DNA of 64,000 nt from NCBI GenBank assembly GCA_003139095.1, contig PLHW01000008.1:1-64000 (forward strand). The letters run 5' to 3'. Below are positions 18,979 through 27,023 of the stretch, piece after piece. Numbering within the stretch: position 1 is the stretch's first letter; every line of letters begins with the position of its first letter. The DNA is from Acidobacteriaceae bacterium (GTDB lineage: Bacteria > Acidobacteriota > Terriglobia > Terriglobales > Acidobacteriaceae). The position numbers were made by a program, and so were the translations under genes. A model generated the notes under the pieces. It did not search any database. It had not been told where the DNA came from and saw only the letters and a list, made by a program, of their open reading frames with translations.

Positions 18979-19685
18979 AGAACGGTTACCGTGGCATCGA
19001 GAGGTCGCCGCCACTGGGGCGGTTCCGCATAAGCAGGCGATTTCTTCCCGATCGCAATCACCATCACAATTTCATGGTACCGAACTGACAGCCCGAGAAA
19101 CCTGGAGAGTCTGCGGCTATCAAATCCTTCCATGGGGCACGTGTTGAGCCCCAGCGCTTCGGCGGCAATCATCAGATTCTCACAGGCCAGCGATGTACTC
19201 TTCGTCGCCCACTTTAATACGTCCTGTCGAAACAGTGGTGGCATCCCGATCGCCTTCCACAAATTCACCAGCCGGAAAATCGCCCACTTGACCGCGCCAA
19301 AAATGCCGAGCGGTCCTGGCATGAACAGGATCCGGCCGATCTTCGCCGTCCGCTCATAGTCTCGGATTTTGGCGTGGCTGAATCCGCTCCTCCGCATCCA
19401 TTCCAACTGGGCTTGCGAGGTCGCTGCCAGCGACCCGATGTCGGCCACCGCAACCACCAGTGCCGACGCCGTTGCCGCAGGCATCTGTCCCAGGCAGAGT
19501 TTCGCCGCGGTTGCCATCCTCGCCGACGATTCCACCCAAAAGAACCGGTACGGTTGCATATTGAAACTGGAGGGAGCATGGCGGGCTGCATCGAGGATTT
19601 GTTCACGCAGTACTTGTGGGATTTTGACCGGCTCAAAGACCTTAACTGCTCGCCTATGGAAGAGCGCTTCCAGGATGTCGTTCAT
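18975..19685 (-). CDS. Nitroreductase-family FMN oxidoreductase
   Basis: This 236-residue protein starts with the classic nitroreductase N-terminus (LEALFHRRAVKVFEPVKIP ... HAPSSFNMQPYRFFWV), giving the FMN-binding Arg/Ser residues. It ends with GLNTCPMEGFDSRRLSRFLG and VMVIAIGKK. A central insertion (FMPGPLGIFGAVKWAIFRLV) is hydrophobic and longer than in NfsB-type enzymes. It likely reduces nitro-aromatics or quinones with NAD(P)H in the cytoplasm. The ATG at 19685 has a GAGGT site and sits just downstream of two operator palindromes. It forms an operon with the MarR gene. Confidence 0.88.
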   Translation of the reverse strand: MNDILEALFHRRAVKVFEPVKIPQVLREQILDAARHAPSSFNMQPYRFFWVESSARMATAAKLCLGQMPAATASALVVAVADIGSLAATSQAQLEWMRRSGFSHAKIRDYERTAKIGRILFMPGPLGIFGAVKWAIFRLVNLWKAIGMPPLFRQDVLKWATKSTSLACENLMIAAEALGLNTCPMEGFDSRRLSRFLGLSVRYHEIVMVIAIGKKSPAYAEPPQWRRPLDATVTVL

Positions 19686-19695
19686 AGGTACCTCA

Positions 19696-19739
19696 ATGTT
19701 GCTATTGCAACATATAACTGTTGCATACGCAACATGCAA
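19696..19739 (-). promoter_or_regulatory. Promoter with two MarR-type operators
   Basis: Two palindromes lie before the nitroreductase-MarR operon: ATGTTGC-TATT-GCAACAT (19696-19713, perfect 7-bp arms) and TGTTGC-ATAC-GCAACA (19719-19734, perfect 6-bp arms). Their centres are 22 bp apart, about two helical turns, so two dimers could bind the same DNA face. On the minus strand a -35-like TTGCAT (19734-19739) and a -10-like TATATG (19711-19716), 17 bp apart, flank or overlap the operators. Confidence 0.75.
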
Positions 19740-20495
19740 GAACGCCAACCCATTCTGCCAGTATCCGTGAGAGCGAAGGACGAATCGGAGGGATGAGTAG
19801 GTCGGCGATGCGACTGCAGCGCACGACTTTGCAACCGAACAGGAAGCACTTGGGAATCGACCCCCGGTGGGGAATACATGGACCGTAGACCGTGGCTCGC
19901 CCCTAAACCACAAACACGATTAGGCGCGCATTATTTCCAGGCCACAGTATTCGTCAACCGGATACTTCCTGTGACGGTTACAGTCGAGTTGTGTTCTTTG
20001 TCACGCGGCAGTGGCGAGACCGAGCAATTCTCCCTGTCAGGAAACACTCGCCCAATTGACGCAAGCGATGGCACATCCGGCCGAATCGCCATTGTGTAAT
20101 GCCACTGAATCGGCAGCCGCTTCTTGCGTGCCCGTCGCTAGGAGAGCATCCATCGCTGGCAGTACGTTCGGGTCTTTCGCCCCACAAAATCTATGAACTC
20201 CCTGACAAAAGCTCTATCGGGGAGGCGCGGAATTTTTTGCCCCGATTCTACTGCTGCTCGACTAGGGGCGGCGAAGGAAAAATAACGCGATATGGCTGGA
20301 GACCTGGATTCCGGAGCTGGGATCAGGCGGAAACGTCTGAGCGCTCGATGGGAAAAAGCGTTAGCAGCACGAACCGCAGGAACGCGAGTATGCGCATCTT
20401 TACCGGAATCCCCTTTGGCAAATCGGCGCGGAATTGCGAAGCGCAAACATGCAGTCCCCCGGGCGGGCCAAGTGCTATGGCTTTGCTTTTCGCAA
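19740..20495. other. Gene-free stretch
   Basis: About 750 bp upstream of the membrane SpeE-like gene and of the divergent nitroreductase operon. Short frames exist, but none has family-like composition or a ribosome site. I see nothing I can name here apart from the promoter at its left edge. Confidence 0.5.
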
Positions 20496-22865
20496 ATGTT
20501 GAATTCTAATGATCTTGCTGTGAGCTCGGAACCGCCACTCCCGTTAGCAAGCCGCGCATCGCCGAAGCTTCGCGCCGTTCTGGTTCTCATCGGTTTCACC
20601 GCGACAGTTGCTCAGATCGTTCTTCTGCGCGAGTTGATGGTCGTCTCCTATGGCAACGAGATCTCGCTTGGAGTAATGCTTGCCTCCTGGCTTCTGTGGA
20701 CTGCGCTGGGGAGCAGCGTGCTCGGCCGGTTCGCAGCCCGGGCATCGAATCCGGCGAAGCTCATGGCCGCATTGCAGGTCTTGCTCGCGGTTCTGTTGCC
20801 CGCGACCGTCTTCGCGGTGCGTGCTACCCGCGGTCTGTTTCACGCGTTTCCGGGAGAACTTCTCGGACCCGCCCCGATCTTTCTCGCCTGTCTGATCTCA
20901 TTGAGTTGCTTCTGCGCTGTATCGGGCTGTGCGTTTGTTGCGGGCGGCCGGTTCCTTGCCCGCGAATCCGGCTCCTCGGCCCCGGTCGCGGTCAATTCCG
21001 TGTACTTGCTGGAGGCGGCGGGCTCGGCACTCGGGGGAGTTCTGGCCAGCCTGGTTTTCCTCCGCTCGCTGAACTCCCTGCAGATTGCATTTCTGATAAG
21101 CGCCCTGAATTTGATGGCCGCAGCCTTTCTGAGCCTGCGCCAGCGATCGTATCGGCTGGCGACGGTTGCGATCTTGTTCGTCGCCTTTGTAGTTGCGGCT
21201 CTGCCGCAAGGCCGCCGGCTGGAAGCCGTCTCTCTCGCCCGCCTCTGGCCTGGCTTTCGCGTGGTTGATACTCGCAATTCCGTGTACGGGAATCTTGCGG
21301 TCGTTGAAACAGGCGGAATTCGCAGCCTGCTCGAGAACGGACTATTGATGTTCAACGCTCCAGACCCTGCCTCCGCGGAAGAAGCTGTGCACTTCGCTTT
21401 ACTCGAACACCCGTCTCCGAAGAGTCTTCTTCTTATTGGAGGCGGTGCCGGCGGAAGCCTGCTCCAGGCTTTGCAACATCGCACTCTTGAACGGGTGGAC
21501 TATGTTGAACTCGATCCCGCCGTGCTCGAACTGGCGGACAAATATTTCCCTGAGCAATGGGCTGCGGCGCGCGCGGATCCGCGGGTGCACGTTCACCATG
21601 CCGATGGACGGCTGTTTCTGAAAACCACGCGCCAGGTTTTTGACGTCATCATCGTCAATCTCCCCGCCCCGCAGACCGCGCAGCTGAATCGCTTCTATAC
21701 TTCCGACTTTTTTCGCGAGGCCGCTGAGAAGCTTGCCGGCGACGGAGTTTTCTCCTTTCAACTGCATGCCGCGGAAGAATACCTGAGCCCCGATCTGAGC
21801 GCCTTCCTACGCTGCATCGTCAAGTCACTGCATGAGGCATTTCCCGTGGTGCAGACGATCCCCGGCGACATCGTGCATTTCTTCGCAACGAAGCGGGATG
21901 GCATTCTGGCCGCCGATTCCGCCGAACTCCTCTCGCGTCTGCGATCGCGGCACTTGAAAACCAGCTATGTGCGCGAGTACTACATTCCGTTTCGCCTGAT
22001 GCCCGACCGCGTCGCCGATCTCGACGAGAACATTCGGCCTCTGAACGACACGCCCATCAACCGCGATTTGGCGCCCATCGCTTACTACTTCGACGTCGAA
22101 CTCTGGAGCACGCAATTCAACCGCGAATATCAGCATGTTTTCGAGTCAATCGCGCGAATTCGATTTGGACGGCTGGTGGAGTGCGCTGCCGCTCTGCTGG
22201 TTGCCATTGCTGTGGTCATCTTCTGCTGGCCCTGGCATGATGCCCGCATTCGTGGGAGCGCCGGCTTTTGCGCTGCGCTCACCGGCCTGACGATGATCGG
22301 TCTGGAAGTGCTGCTCCTGTTGGGGTTTCAGGCGATTTACGGCTACGTCTACCACCAACTGGCCATCTTGATTGCACTTTTCATGTCGGGCATGGCCCTG
22401 GGGAGTTGGCGGCGTCTGCGGTTCGCCCGACGCTCTTCCAATGCGCCCGCGCTGCGTGCGGCTCTCACAGAGTTGGCAGGTCTGCAAATTCTGGCCGCTT
22501 TGTCTCCACTCGCGCTGTATCTCGTACTCAATTCGCTGGCCGGCACAAGAAGCATGAGTACGCTGGCGGTGGCGAGCCTGACTCTGTTCCCGGCACTGGC
22601 TTTGCTCGCGGGCGCGCTGGGTGGCTACGAATTCGCTCTCGCTACGGAGGTCTACTTTGCAGATGCGCAATCGCAACCGGCGAGCATGGGAATGCTCTAC
22701 GCCGTGGATCTGATCGGTGCGTGCCTGGGTGCGCTCGTGCTGAGCGCGTTCCTGCTTCCGCTCTTCGGTTTCCTCAAGGCGGCGATGTTCATTGCGGCGG
22801 TGAACCTGGTACCGGCTCTCCTGGCTTTCCGCGTTGGTTGGGCAAAGCGGGAACTTCAGGCGTGA
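20496..22865 (+). CDS. Multi-pass membrane protein with spermidine-synthase-like domain
   Basis: From the ATG at 20496 the product has 789 residues. Its layout is an N-terminal membrane region of about seven helices (residues 30-240), a Rossmann methyltransferase/SpeE-like domain (about 255-480), and a C-terminal membrane region of about seven helices. The SAM-binding loop reads LLLIGGGAGGSLLQAL and is followed by VDYVELDPAVLELADKYFP. Real aminopropyltransferases have GGGDGG and an Asp in the later IxDxTDP motif. Here these are GGGAGG and IVNLPAPQ, so polyamine synthesis is doubtful. The architecture matches fused MFS/SpeE-like proteins common in Acidobacteria. The 3' end overlaps the convergent amrBA gene by 77 bp. 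Confidence 0.8.
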   Translation: MLNSNDLAVSSEPPLPLASRASPKLRAVLVLIGFTATVAQIVLLRELMVVSYGNEISLGVMLASWLLWTALGSSVLGRFAARASNPAKLMAALQVLLAVLLPATVFAVRATRGLFHAFPGELLGPAPIFLACLISLSCFCAVSGCAFVAGGRFLARESGSSAPVAVNSVYLLEAAGSALGGVLASLVFLRSLNSLQIAFLISALNLMAAAFLSLRQRSYRLATVAILFVAFVVAALPQGRRLEAVSLARLWPGFRVVDTRNSVYGNLAVVETGGIRSLLENGLLMFNAPDPASAEEAVHFALLEHPSPKSLLLIGGGAGGSLLQALQHRTLERVDYVELDPAVLELADKYFPEQWAAARADPRVHVHHADGRLFLKTTRQVFDVIIVNLPAPQTAQLNRFYTSDFFREAAEKLAGDGVFSFQLHAAEEYLSPDLSAFLRCIVKSLHEAFPVVQTIPGDIVHFFATKRDGILAADSAELLSRLRSRHLKTSYVREYYIPFRLMPDRVADLDENIRPLNDTPINRDLAPIAYYFDVELWSTQFNREYQHVFESIARIRFGRLVECAAALLVAIAVVIFCWPWHDARIRGSAGFCAALTGLTMIGLEVLLLLGFQAIYGYVYHQLAILIALFMSGMALGSWRRLRFARRSSNAPALRAALTELAGLQILAALSPLALYLVLNSLAGTRSMSTLAVASLTLFPALALLAGALGGYEFALATEVYFADAQSQPASMGMLYAVDLIGACLGALVLSAFLLPLFGFLKAAMFIAAVNLVPALLAFRVGWAKRELQA

Positions 22866-24378
22866 GGTCGCGCGAGATTTCCGTTTCTCCAAAAACAACC
22901 GCCGTGAACATGAAGAGATCGGCATCTTTGTCGCGCCAAGCCTTCGCCGGCAATCCGGCCTTCATCGCTGTCTCGTCGAGCAATGTGTTTCGATCCCAGT
23001 GTTGCTCGGGCGCAACCTGTGGAAGCAGAAGCCCGCGCGTGCGCCCCTTCACGATCATGAGTCCGTGCTCGCCAACCTTGATCTGATTTGTATCCGAGAC
23101 GCGCCGCAACGGAGAGAGCACGGAAACCTCGTACTTCAGCAAAGGCAATTCGCTGGCGGCCACCGGATGAAAGCGGGGATCCCGTAAGGCGGCATGGGCG
23201 GCAACATCGCGAACGGTCTCCGCCAGAGGTTCCATCGCCACCGTGTATCCAATGCAGCCGCGAAGCTCGCCATTTTCCTTCAGCGTGACAAAAGCGCCGC
23301 GATCCCGCGTCAGATTGGCCGGCTGGTTCGCAGGAAGCTCGTAACCCTTATCCTCTTTTACGACGGATTCGACTGATTTTCTGGCGATCTCCAGCAGTTG
23401 CCGTTTTTCGGATGACGTCAGCGAGAACTTTGGCGTCGCCTCACGGCGGCCTTCCTCTTTCAGGAACGCCACCGCGCTGTACCCTACAACGCGACTGCGG
23501 TCGCCCGTCACGTCACCGGAGTTTGCGTACTTAATCACCTGCGCGCGAGTCGCTCCCAGCCGCTCGGCCGCGATCATGGCAGCAACGATGGGCGCTCCTC
23601 CGCACGCCTCCCATGTGCGGTTTGCAAAATTATCGGAAAGCGTCAGGTAATCCCATTCGCCAATCGCGTTCAACGTTTTCCCATCTATCGTGACAGCCTC
23701 AGCGTACGGGTGGTAGTGCGAGAGATCGGAGCTGGCAACGATCAGCGTGTCTGTTCCTCGAATCAACTCTGCGAGGGCGACTCCCAGAGCGCGGCTGGCC
23801 TCGTAGCTCTGTTCACCCATGATGATCGGCACCAGTTGGAAATCACCGAGCACCCGCTGCAAGAACGGTAATTGATCTTCGAGCGCGTGTTCCGGACCGG
23901 CAGCCGTCGGAACATGCCCACTGCTGGAGAGTCGGATTTCCGGGTTCAAGCTCACAAGCTTCCGGGCGAATTCCTTGTCCACGGGAACCTTACCGAGGGG
24001 AGTGACATAAGCGTAGCCGTCATAAACCGAGGTAAACGAAAACCCCTCGAAGTGGGAAGGCGCGATTACCACGACGCGATGCGTAGGACGCCCTTTTATC
24101 ATTGCGTAACTATAGCCCGCCACGCCGCCTGAAAACGGATACCCGGCGTGGGGCGCGACCAGCGCGACGACTTCCCCCTCATGGGCGGGCACGCTCGCAT
24201 GCGCAATGAATCCGTCCACCATCGCGGCCAGTTCTTTTGGATCAGCAGGATAAAAGGCCCCCGCGACCGCGGCTTGCCGAATGTGTTCTGATTCCGCCGG
24301 CGGGCTCCCAGCAACCACCGAGCAGCCCACCAGGAAGAGAATTGCAATCGGCAGCGTAAATCTGAGTCTGGCATTCAT
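22789..24378 (-). CDS. amrBA: AmmeMemoRadiSam system AmrB-AmrA fusion lipoprotein
   Basis: A single 529-residue protein joins a Memo domain (AmrB, about residues 35-310) and an AMMECR1 domain (AmrA, about 335-505). Memo landmarks are HAGYPFSGG, APSHFEGFSF, HALEDQLPFLQ, SSDLSHYHPY and CGGAPIVAAM. The AMMECR1 landmark is LRGCIGYT. The N-terminus is a lipoprotein signal peptide (residues 1-19, FLVGC lipobox), so the fusion is predicted to be exported and lipid-anchored. The gene starts 24 bp after amrS in the same operon. The biochemical role of this widespread three-part system is not established. Convergent overlap with the SpeE-like gene affects only the C-terminal Pro-rich tail. Confidence 0.9.
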   Translation of the reverse strand: MNARLRFTLPIAILFLVGCSVVAGSPPAESEHIRQAAVAGAFYPADPKELAAMVDGFIAHASVPAHEGEVVALVAPHAGYPFSGGVAGYSYAMIKGRPTHRVVVIAPSHFEGFSFTSVYDGYAYVTPLGKVPVDKEFARKLVSLNPEIRLSSSGHVPTAAGPEHALEDQLPFLQRVLGDFQLVPIIMGEQSYEASRALGVALAELIRGTDTLIVASSDLSHYHPYAEAVTIDGKTLNAIGEWDYLTLSDNFANRTWEACGGAPIVAAMIAAERLGATRAQVIKYANSGDVTGDRSRVVGYSAVAFLKEEGRREATPKFSLTSSEKRQLLEIARKSVESVVKEDKGYELPANQPANLTRDRGAFVTLKENGELRGCIGYTVAMEPLAETVRDVAAHAALRDPRFHPVAASELPLLKYEVSVLSPLRRVSDTNQIKVGEHGLMIVKGRTRGLLLPQVAPEQHWDRNTLLDETAMKAGLPAKAWRDKDADLFMFTAVVFGETEISRDLTPEVPALPNQRGKPGEPVPGSPPQ

Positions 24379-24402
24379 AGGAACTCCAATTCTCTTGCCG
24401 CC

Positions 24403-25686
24403 TCAGCTCCACACACCCGGAATCGCATGCTGGCAGTATTCGCACTTTCCTTTGCGAATATGATTCTGCGTGACCGTGAACCCGGCACGTTCGATGAGGA
24501 GATGGCGGCATTTTGGGCAATACGTGTTCTCGGCGCGATGTCCCGGCACATTTCCGATGTAAACGTACTGCAAGCCTTCGGCGTCTGCGATTGCCTTGCC
24601 GCGTTCCAGAGTTTCAGCCGGCGTGGGCGGAAGGTTCTTGAGCAAATACAAAGGCTGAAAGCGCGTGAAATGGATAGGCACGTCGGTACCGAGATTGGCC
24701 TTGATCCAGCGCGCCAGATCGCGGAACTCGGCGTCACTGTCATTCAGCGTGGGCACGACCAGATGCACGATTTCCATCCACTTCGCTTCCTTGCGCGTGG
24801 TGACCAGCGTGTCCAGAATGGGTTTGAGCTCCGCATCGACCACCTCGCGGTAGTACTTTTCCGAAAATGACTTCATGTCAATTTTGATCGCGTCCACGTG
24901 CCGACAGAGGCGCTTGAGCGGTTCCTGCTGAATAAAGCCGTTCGACACCACCACCGCTTTCAGTCCCTGCTCGCGAACCGCATCGGCAGCGTCGGTGACA
25001 AACTCGTTCCACACCGTTGGCTCGCTGTAGGTGAAAGCCACGGCTGGACACTGGTTCTGTTTGGCCAACGACGCGACGTCGGCAGGTGGCATATAGCGCG
25101 CCGGCAACTCTTCCGGCTTGGCCTGCGAAATCTCCCAGTTCTGGCAGAACTTGCAGGTCACATTGCAGCCCACCGTAGCCAGCGAGAAGGCCACGATCCC
25201 GGGATGAAAATGGAAGAAGGGTTTCTTCTCGATCGGATCGACGTGCGCGGCCGCGACGCGCGAATGGACCAGCGTATAGTACGTTCCTCCGCGATTTTCG
25301 CGGATGCGGCAATGTCCACGCTCACCGGCCGCGACGACACAGCTGCGCGGACACAGGTGGCACCGCACGTTCTTGCCCGGCAGCTTTTCGTAGAATCTAG
25401 CCTCCACGCGAAAGCGCGCATCGTCTTCTGCGACAGACGACAGCGCCAGGCCGTGCGCCGGCGTGCCACGAAGACAAACGGCTGCGCAAGCGGCCACGCA
25501 GGGCAGAGTTGCAGCTTTTAGGAATGTCCTGCGATCTAATGTCCTGCGATCCGTGGGCGCGCCAGCGGTGGTCAACAACGGGACGGAGAATCCCACATCG
25601 GAGACACTGTCGATCAATTCATCCTGTTGATGAAGGCCCTGAAGAGAAGGACCGACGGCGTGGGCGGCGGTTGTGGCATGAAGCAT
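24403..25686 (-). CDS. amrS: AmmeMemoRadiSam system radical SAM enzyme with Tat signal
   Basis: This is a 427-residue member of the radical SAM family with the CxxxCxxC cluster motif CNVTCKFC (Cys174, 178, 181). A preceding Cys set (CHLCPRSC ... C, residues 109-126) and a C-terminal zinc-like pair (YCPKC ... CEYC) are typical of AmrS. Unusually, the N-terminus holds a twin-arginine signal (DRRTFLKAAT followed by an Ala/Cys-rich hydrophobic stretch to PAHG, residue 79), preceded by about 50 residues that could be a mis-called extension. The ATG has a GAGGTG site. It is the first gene of the operon with amrBA. The reaction is unknown. Confidence 0.9.
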   Translation of the reverse strand: MLHATTAAHAVGPSLQGLHQQDELIDSVSDVGFSVPLLTTAGAPTDRRTLDRRTFLKAATLPCVAACAAVCLRGTPAHGLALSSVAEDDARFRVEARFYEKLPGKNVRCHLCPRSCVVAAGERGHCRIRENRGGTYYTLVHSRVAAAHVDPIEKKPFFHFHPGIVAFSLATVGCNVTCKFCQNWEISQAKPEELPARYMPPADVASLAKQNQCPAVAFTYSEPTVWNEFVTDAADAVREQGLKAVVVSNGFIQQEPLKRLCRHVDAIKIDMKSFSEKYYREVVDAELKPILDTLVTTRKEAKWMEIVHLVVPTLNDSDAEFRDLARWIKANLGTDVPIHFTRFQPLYLLKNLPPTPAETLERGKAIADAEGLQYVYIGNVPGHRAENTYCPKCRHLLIERAGFTVTQNHIRKGKCEYCQHAIPGVWS

Positions 25687-26093
25687 AAGCCCACCTCAGC
25701 GCTTTGATTGCTTACCTTATTATTCTATTCCCTTCTGCACTCCCAGACGCTAGTCCAGGTATCCAGACACAACGATCTTCCTCAATAACGGGATAGTGAG
25801 ATCGCGGTAGGGACGATCATGGCTGATCGCCCCCGCACGGACCCGGACGGGCGCTCCTTGGCGCACCCGGGTTCTTGTCGCGCGTGACCCGCGGCGAAGC
25901 GAGCGGTCATTGACCCACTATGAGAACCTACCTCTAAAACCATCCGCTCTGCCTTCGAGTGCCGCAGGCGGCATGATCGCCTCTGGCGCGAGGCGTAGCA
26001 GAAGAGAACTTTTGGAAGCCTGTTTAGAAGTGTTCTGAGTGGTGAGGCCACGGAATCGCGGGCTGAGTACGGGCTAGAGAATTTTGACGATTT
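25687..26093. other. Gene-free stretch upstream of amrS
   Basis: About 400 bp between the flavoprotein gene end and the amrS start. I see no conserved frame, repeat or clear terminator. It presumably contains the promoter of the amr operon. Confidence 0.45.
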
Positions 26094-26678
26094 CTAGCAG
26101 GAGGAGTGGAGCCTTTTCAAGAGCCACGCCATATTTTGGCCTAGCACCTTCATGGTCCGTATGCCCTCCTCATCTTTCTCCACTTCGCCTGGCTCCCATC
26201 CGATCCCGATATTCCAATACGAAGAACCGGGCACGATCATCTCATTAATAAGGAAAAAATGGTTAAGCGCGTCGAAAGCATGCATTGCCCCCGCCCTGCG
26301 TACCGCAATCACTGCCGCGCCCACCTTCTGTCGCAGCATCCCGCCATTCGCTCTCGATACTAGACACGCCCGGTCCATCAGCGCCTTGATCTCCGGCGAC
26401 ACGTCCGCGACATAGGTCGGCGAACCGAGCAGGATCCCGTCTGCCGCATCCATCTTCTCGATGCACACGTTCCCCATGTCGTCGCCCTCCTGCGAACAGC
26501 GCCGGTTCTTCTTCGTCGAGCATTTACGGCAGGCCAGACAGCCATGGATTTTGGCCCCGGCAAGTTCCACCAGTTCAGTTTCGATCCCCTCTTTTTCGAG
26601 TTCGGCCAGAACGTATTTGAGCAGAATTGCGGTGTTTCCCTGTCTGCGGGCACTGCCGTTAAACGCGACGACTTTCAT
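26094..26678 (-). CDS. Iron-sulfur flavoprotein (NADPH-dependent FMN reductase fold)
   Basis: The 194-residue protein begins with the flavodoxin-like phosphate loop (MKVVAFNGSARRQGNTAIL). It then carries the compact cysteine motif CLACRKCSTKKNRRC, i.e. CxxCxxCx7C, which binds a [4Fe-4S] cluster in archaeal and bacterial iron-sulfur flavoproteins. The GSPTYVADVSPEIKALMDR segment is the FMN-binding region. It probably works as a cytoplasmic electron carrier or oxidoreductase. The ATG at 26678 has a GGGAG site 5 nt away; the ATG at 26690 and longer frames are less likely. Its partner is unknown. It is not part of the operon at 27024-31344, from which it is separated by about 345 bp. Confidence 0.85.
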   Translation of the reverse strand: MKVVAFNGSARRQGNTAILLKYVLAELEKEGIETELVELAGAKIHGCLACRKCSTKKNRRCSQEGDDMGNVCIEKMDAADGILLGSPTYVADVSPEIKALMDRACLVSRANGGMLRQKVGAAVIAVRRAGAMHAFDALNHFFLINEMIVPGSSYWNIGIGWEPGEVEKDEEGIRTMKVLGQNMAWLLKRLHSSC

Positions 26679-27023
26679 ATCGGCTCCCATGATGTGGATT
26701 GAATCAGGACCGGTCGCACAAGAGATCTTTAGAGGGCGCTGCATAATAGTGCCGGCTGGCCAGTCCTGGTACATCTTCATTCTCTTCGAGTACTGCCCTT
26801 GATTGCTGTTATGCGCGTCACAAGCCAGAGAGACATTGATCCGCCCGTCCCAGGCGACCTGAAGTTCAGAATACGCAAGGCGGTCGGAATGACTCACTGA
26901 GAAGCGAGGCGAGGATTCATGATGGGCCTCGAAGAGCCAGCCGGCTGATCACGCTGGAAGCACGGGGAGTCAGCGCGCGTGCGCGAAACTAGCGCTTAGG
27001 GAATTGGGGAATCTCGCTGAGCT
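26679..27023. other. Gene-free stretch between pckA and the flavoprotein gene
   Basis: About 345 bp. No coding frame or clear hairpin is supported. It likely holds the promoter of the flavoprotein gene. Confidence 0.45.

Noticed and set aside
20138-20599. A 153-codon minus frame overlapping the start of the SpeE-like gene
   Set aside because: Arg/Ser-rich with no family motif, opposite a supported gene; an antisense shadow.
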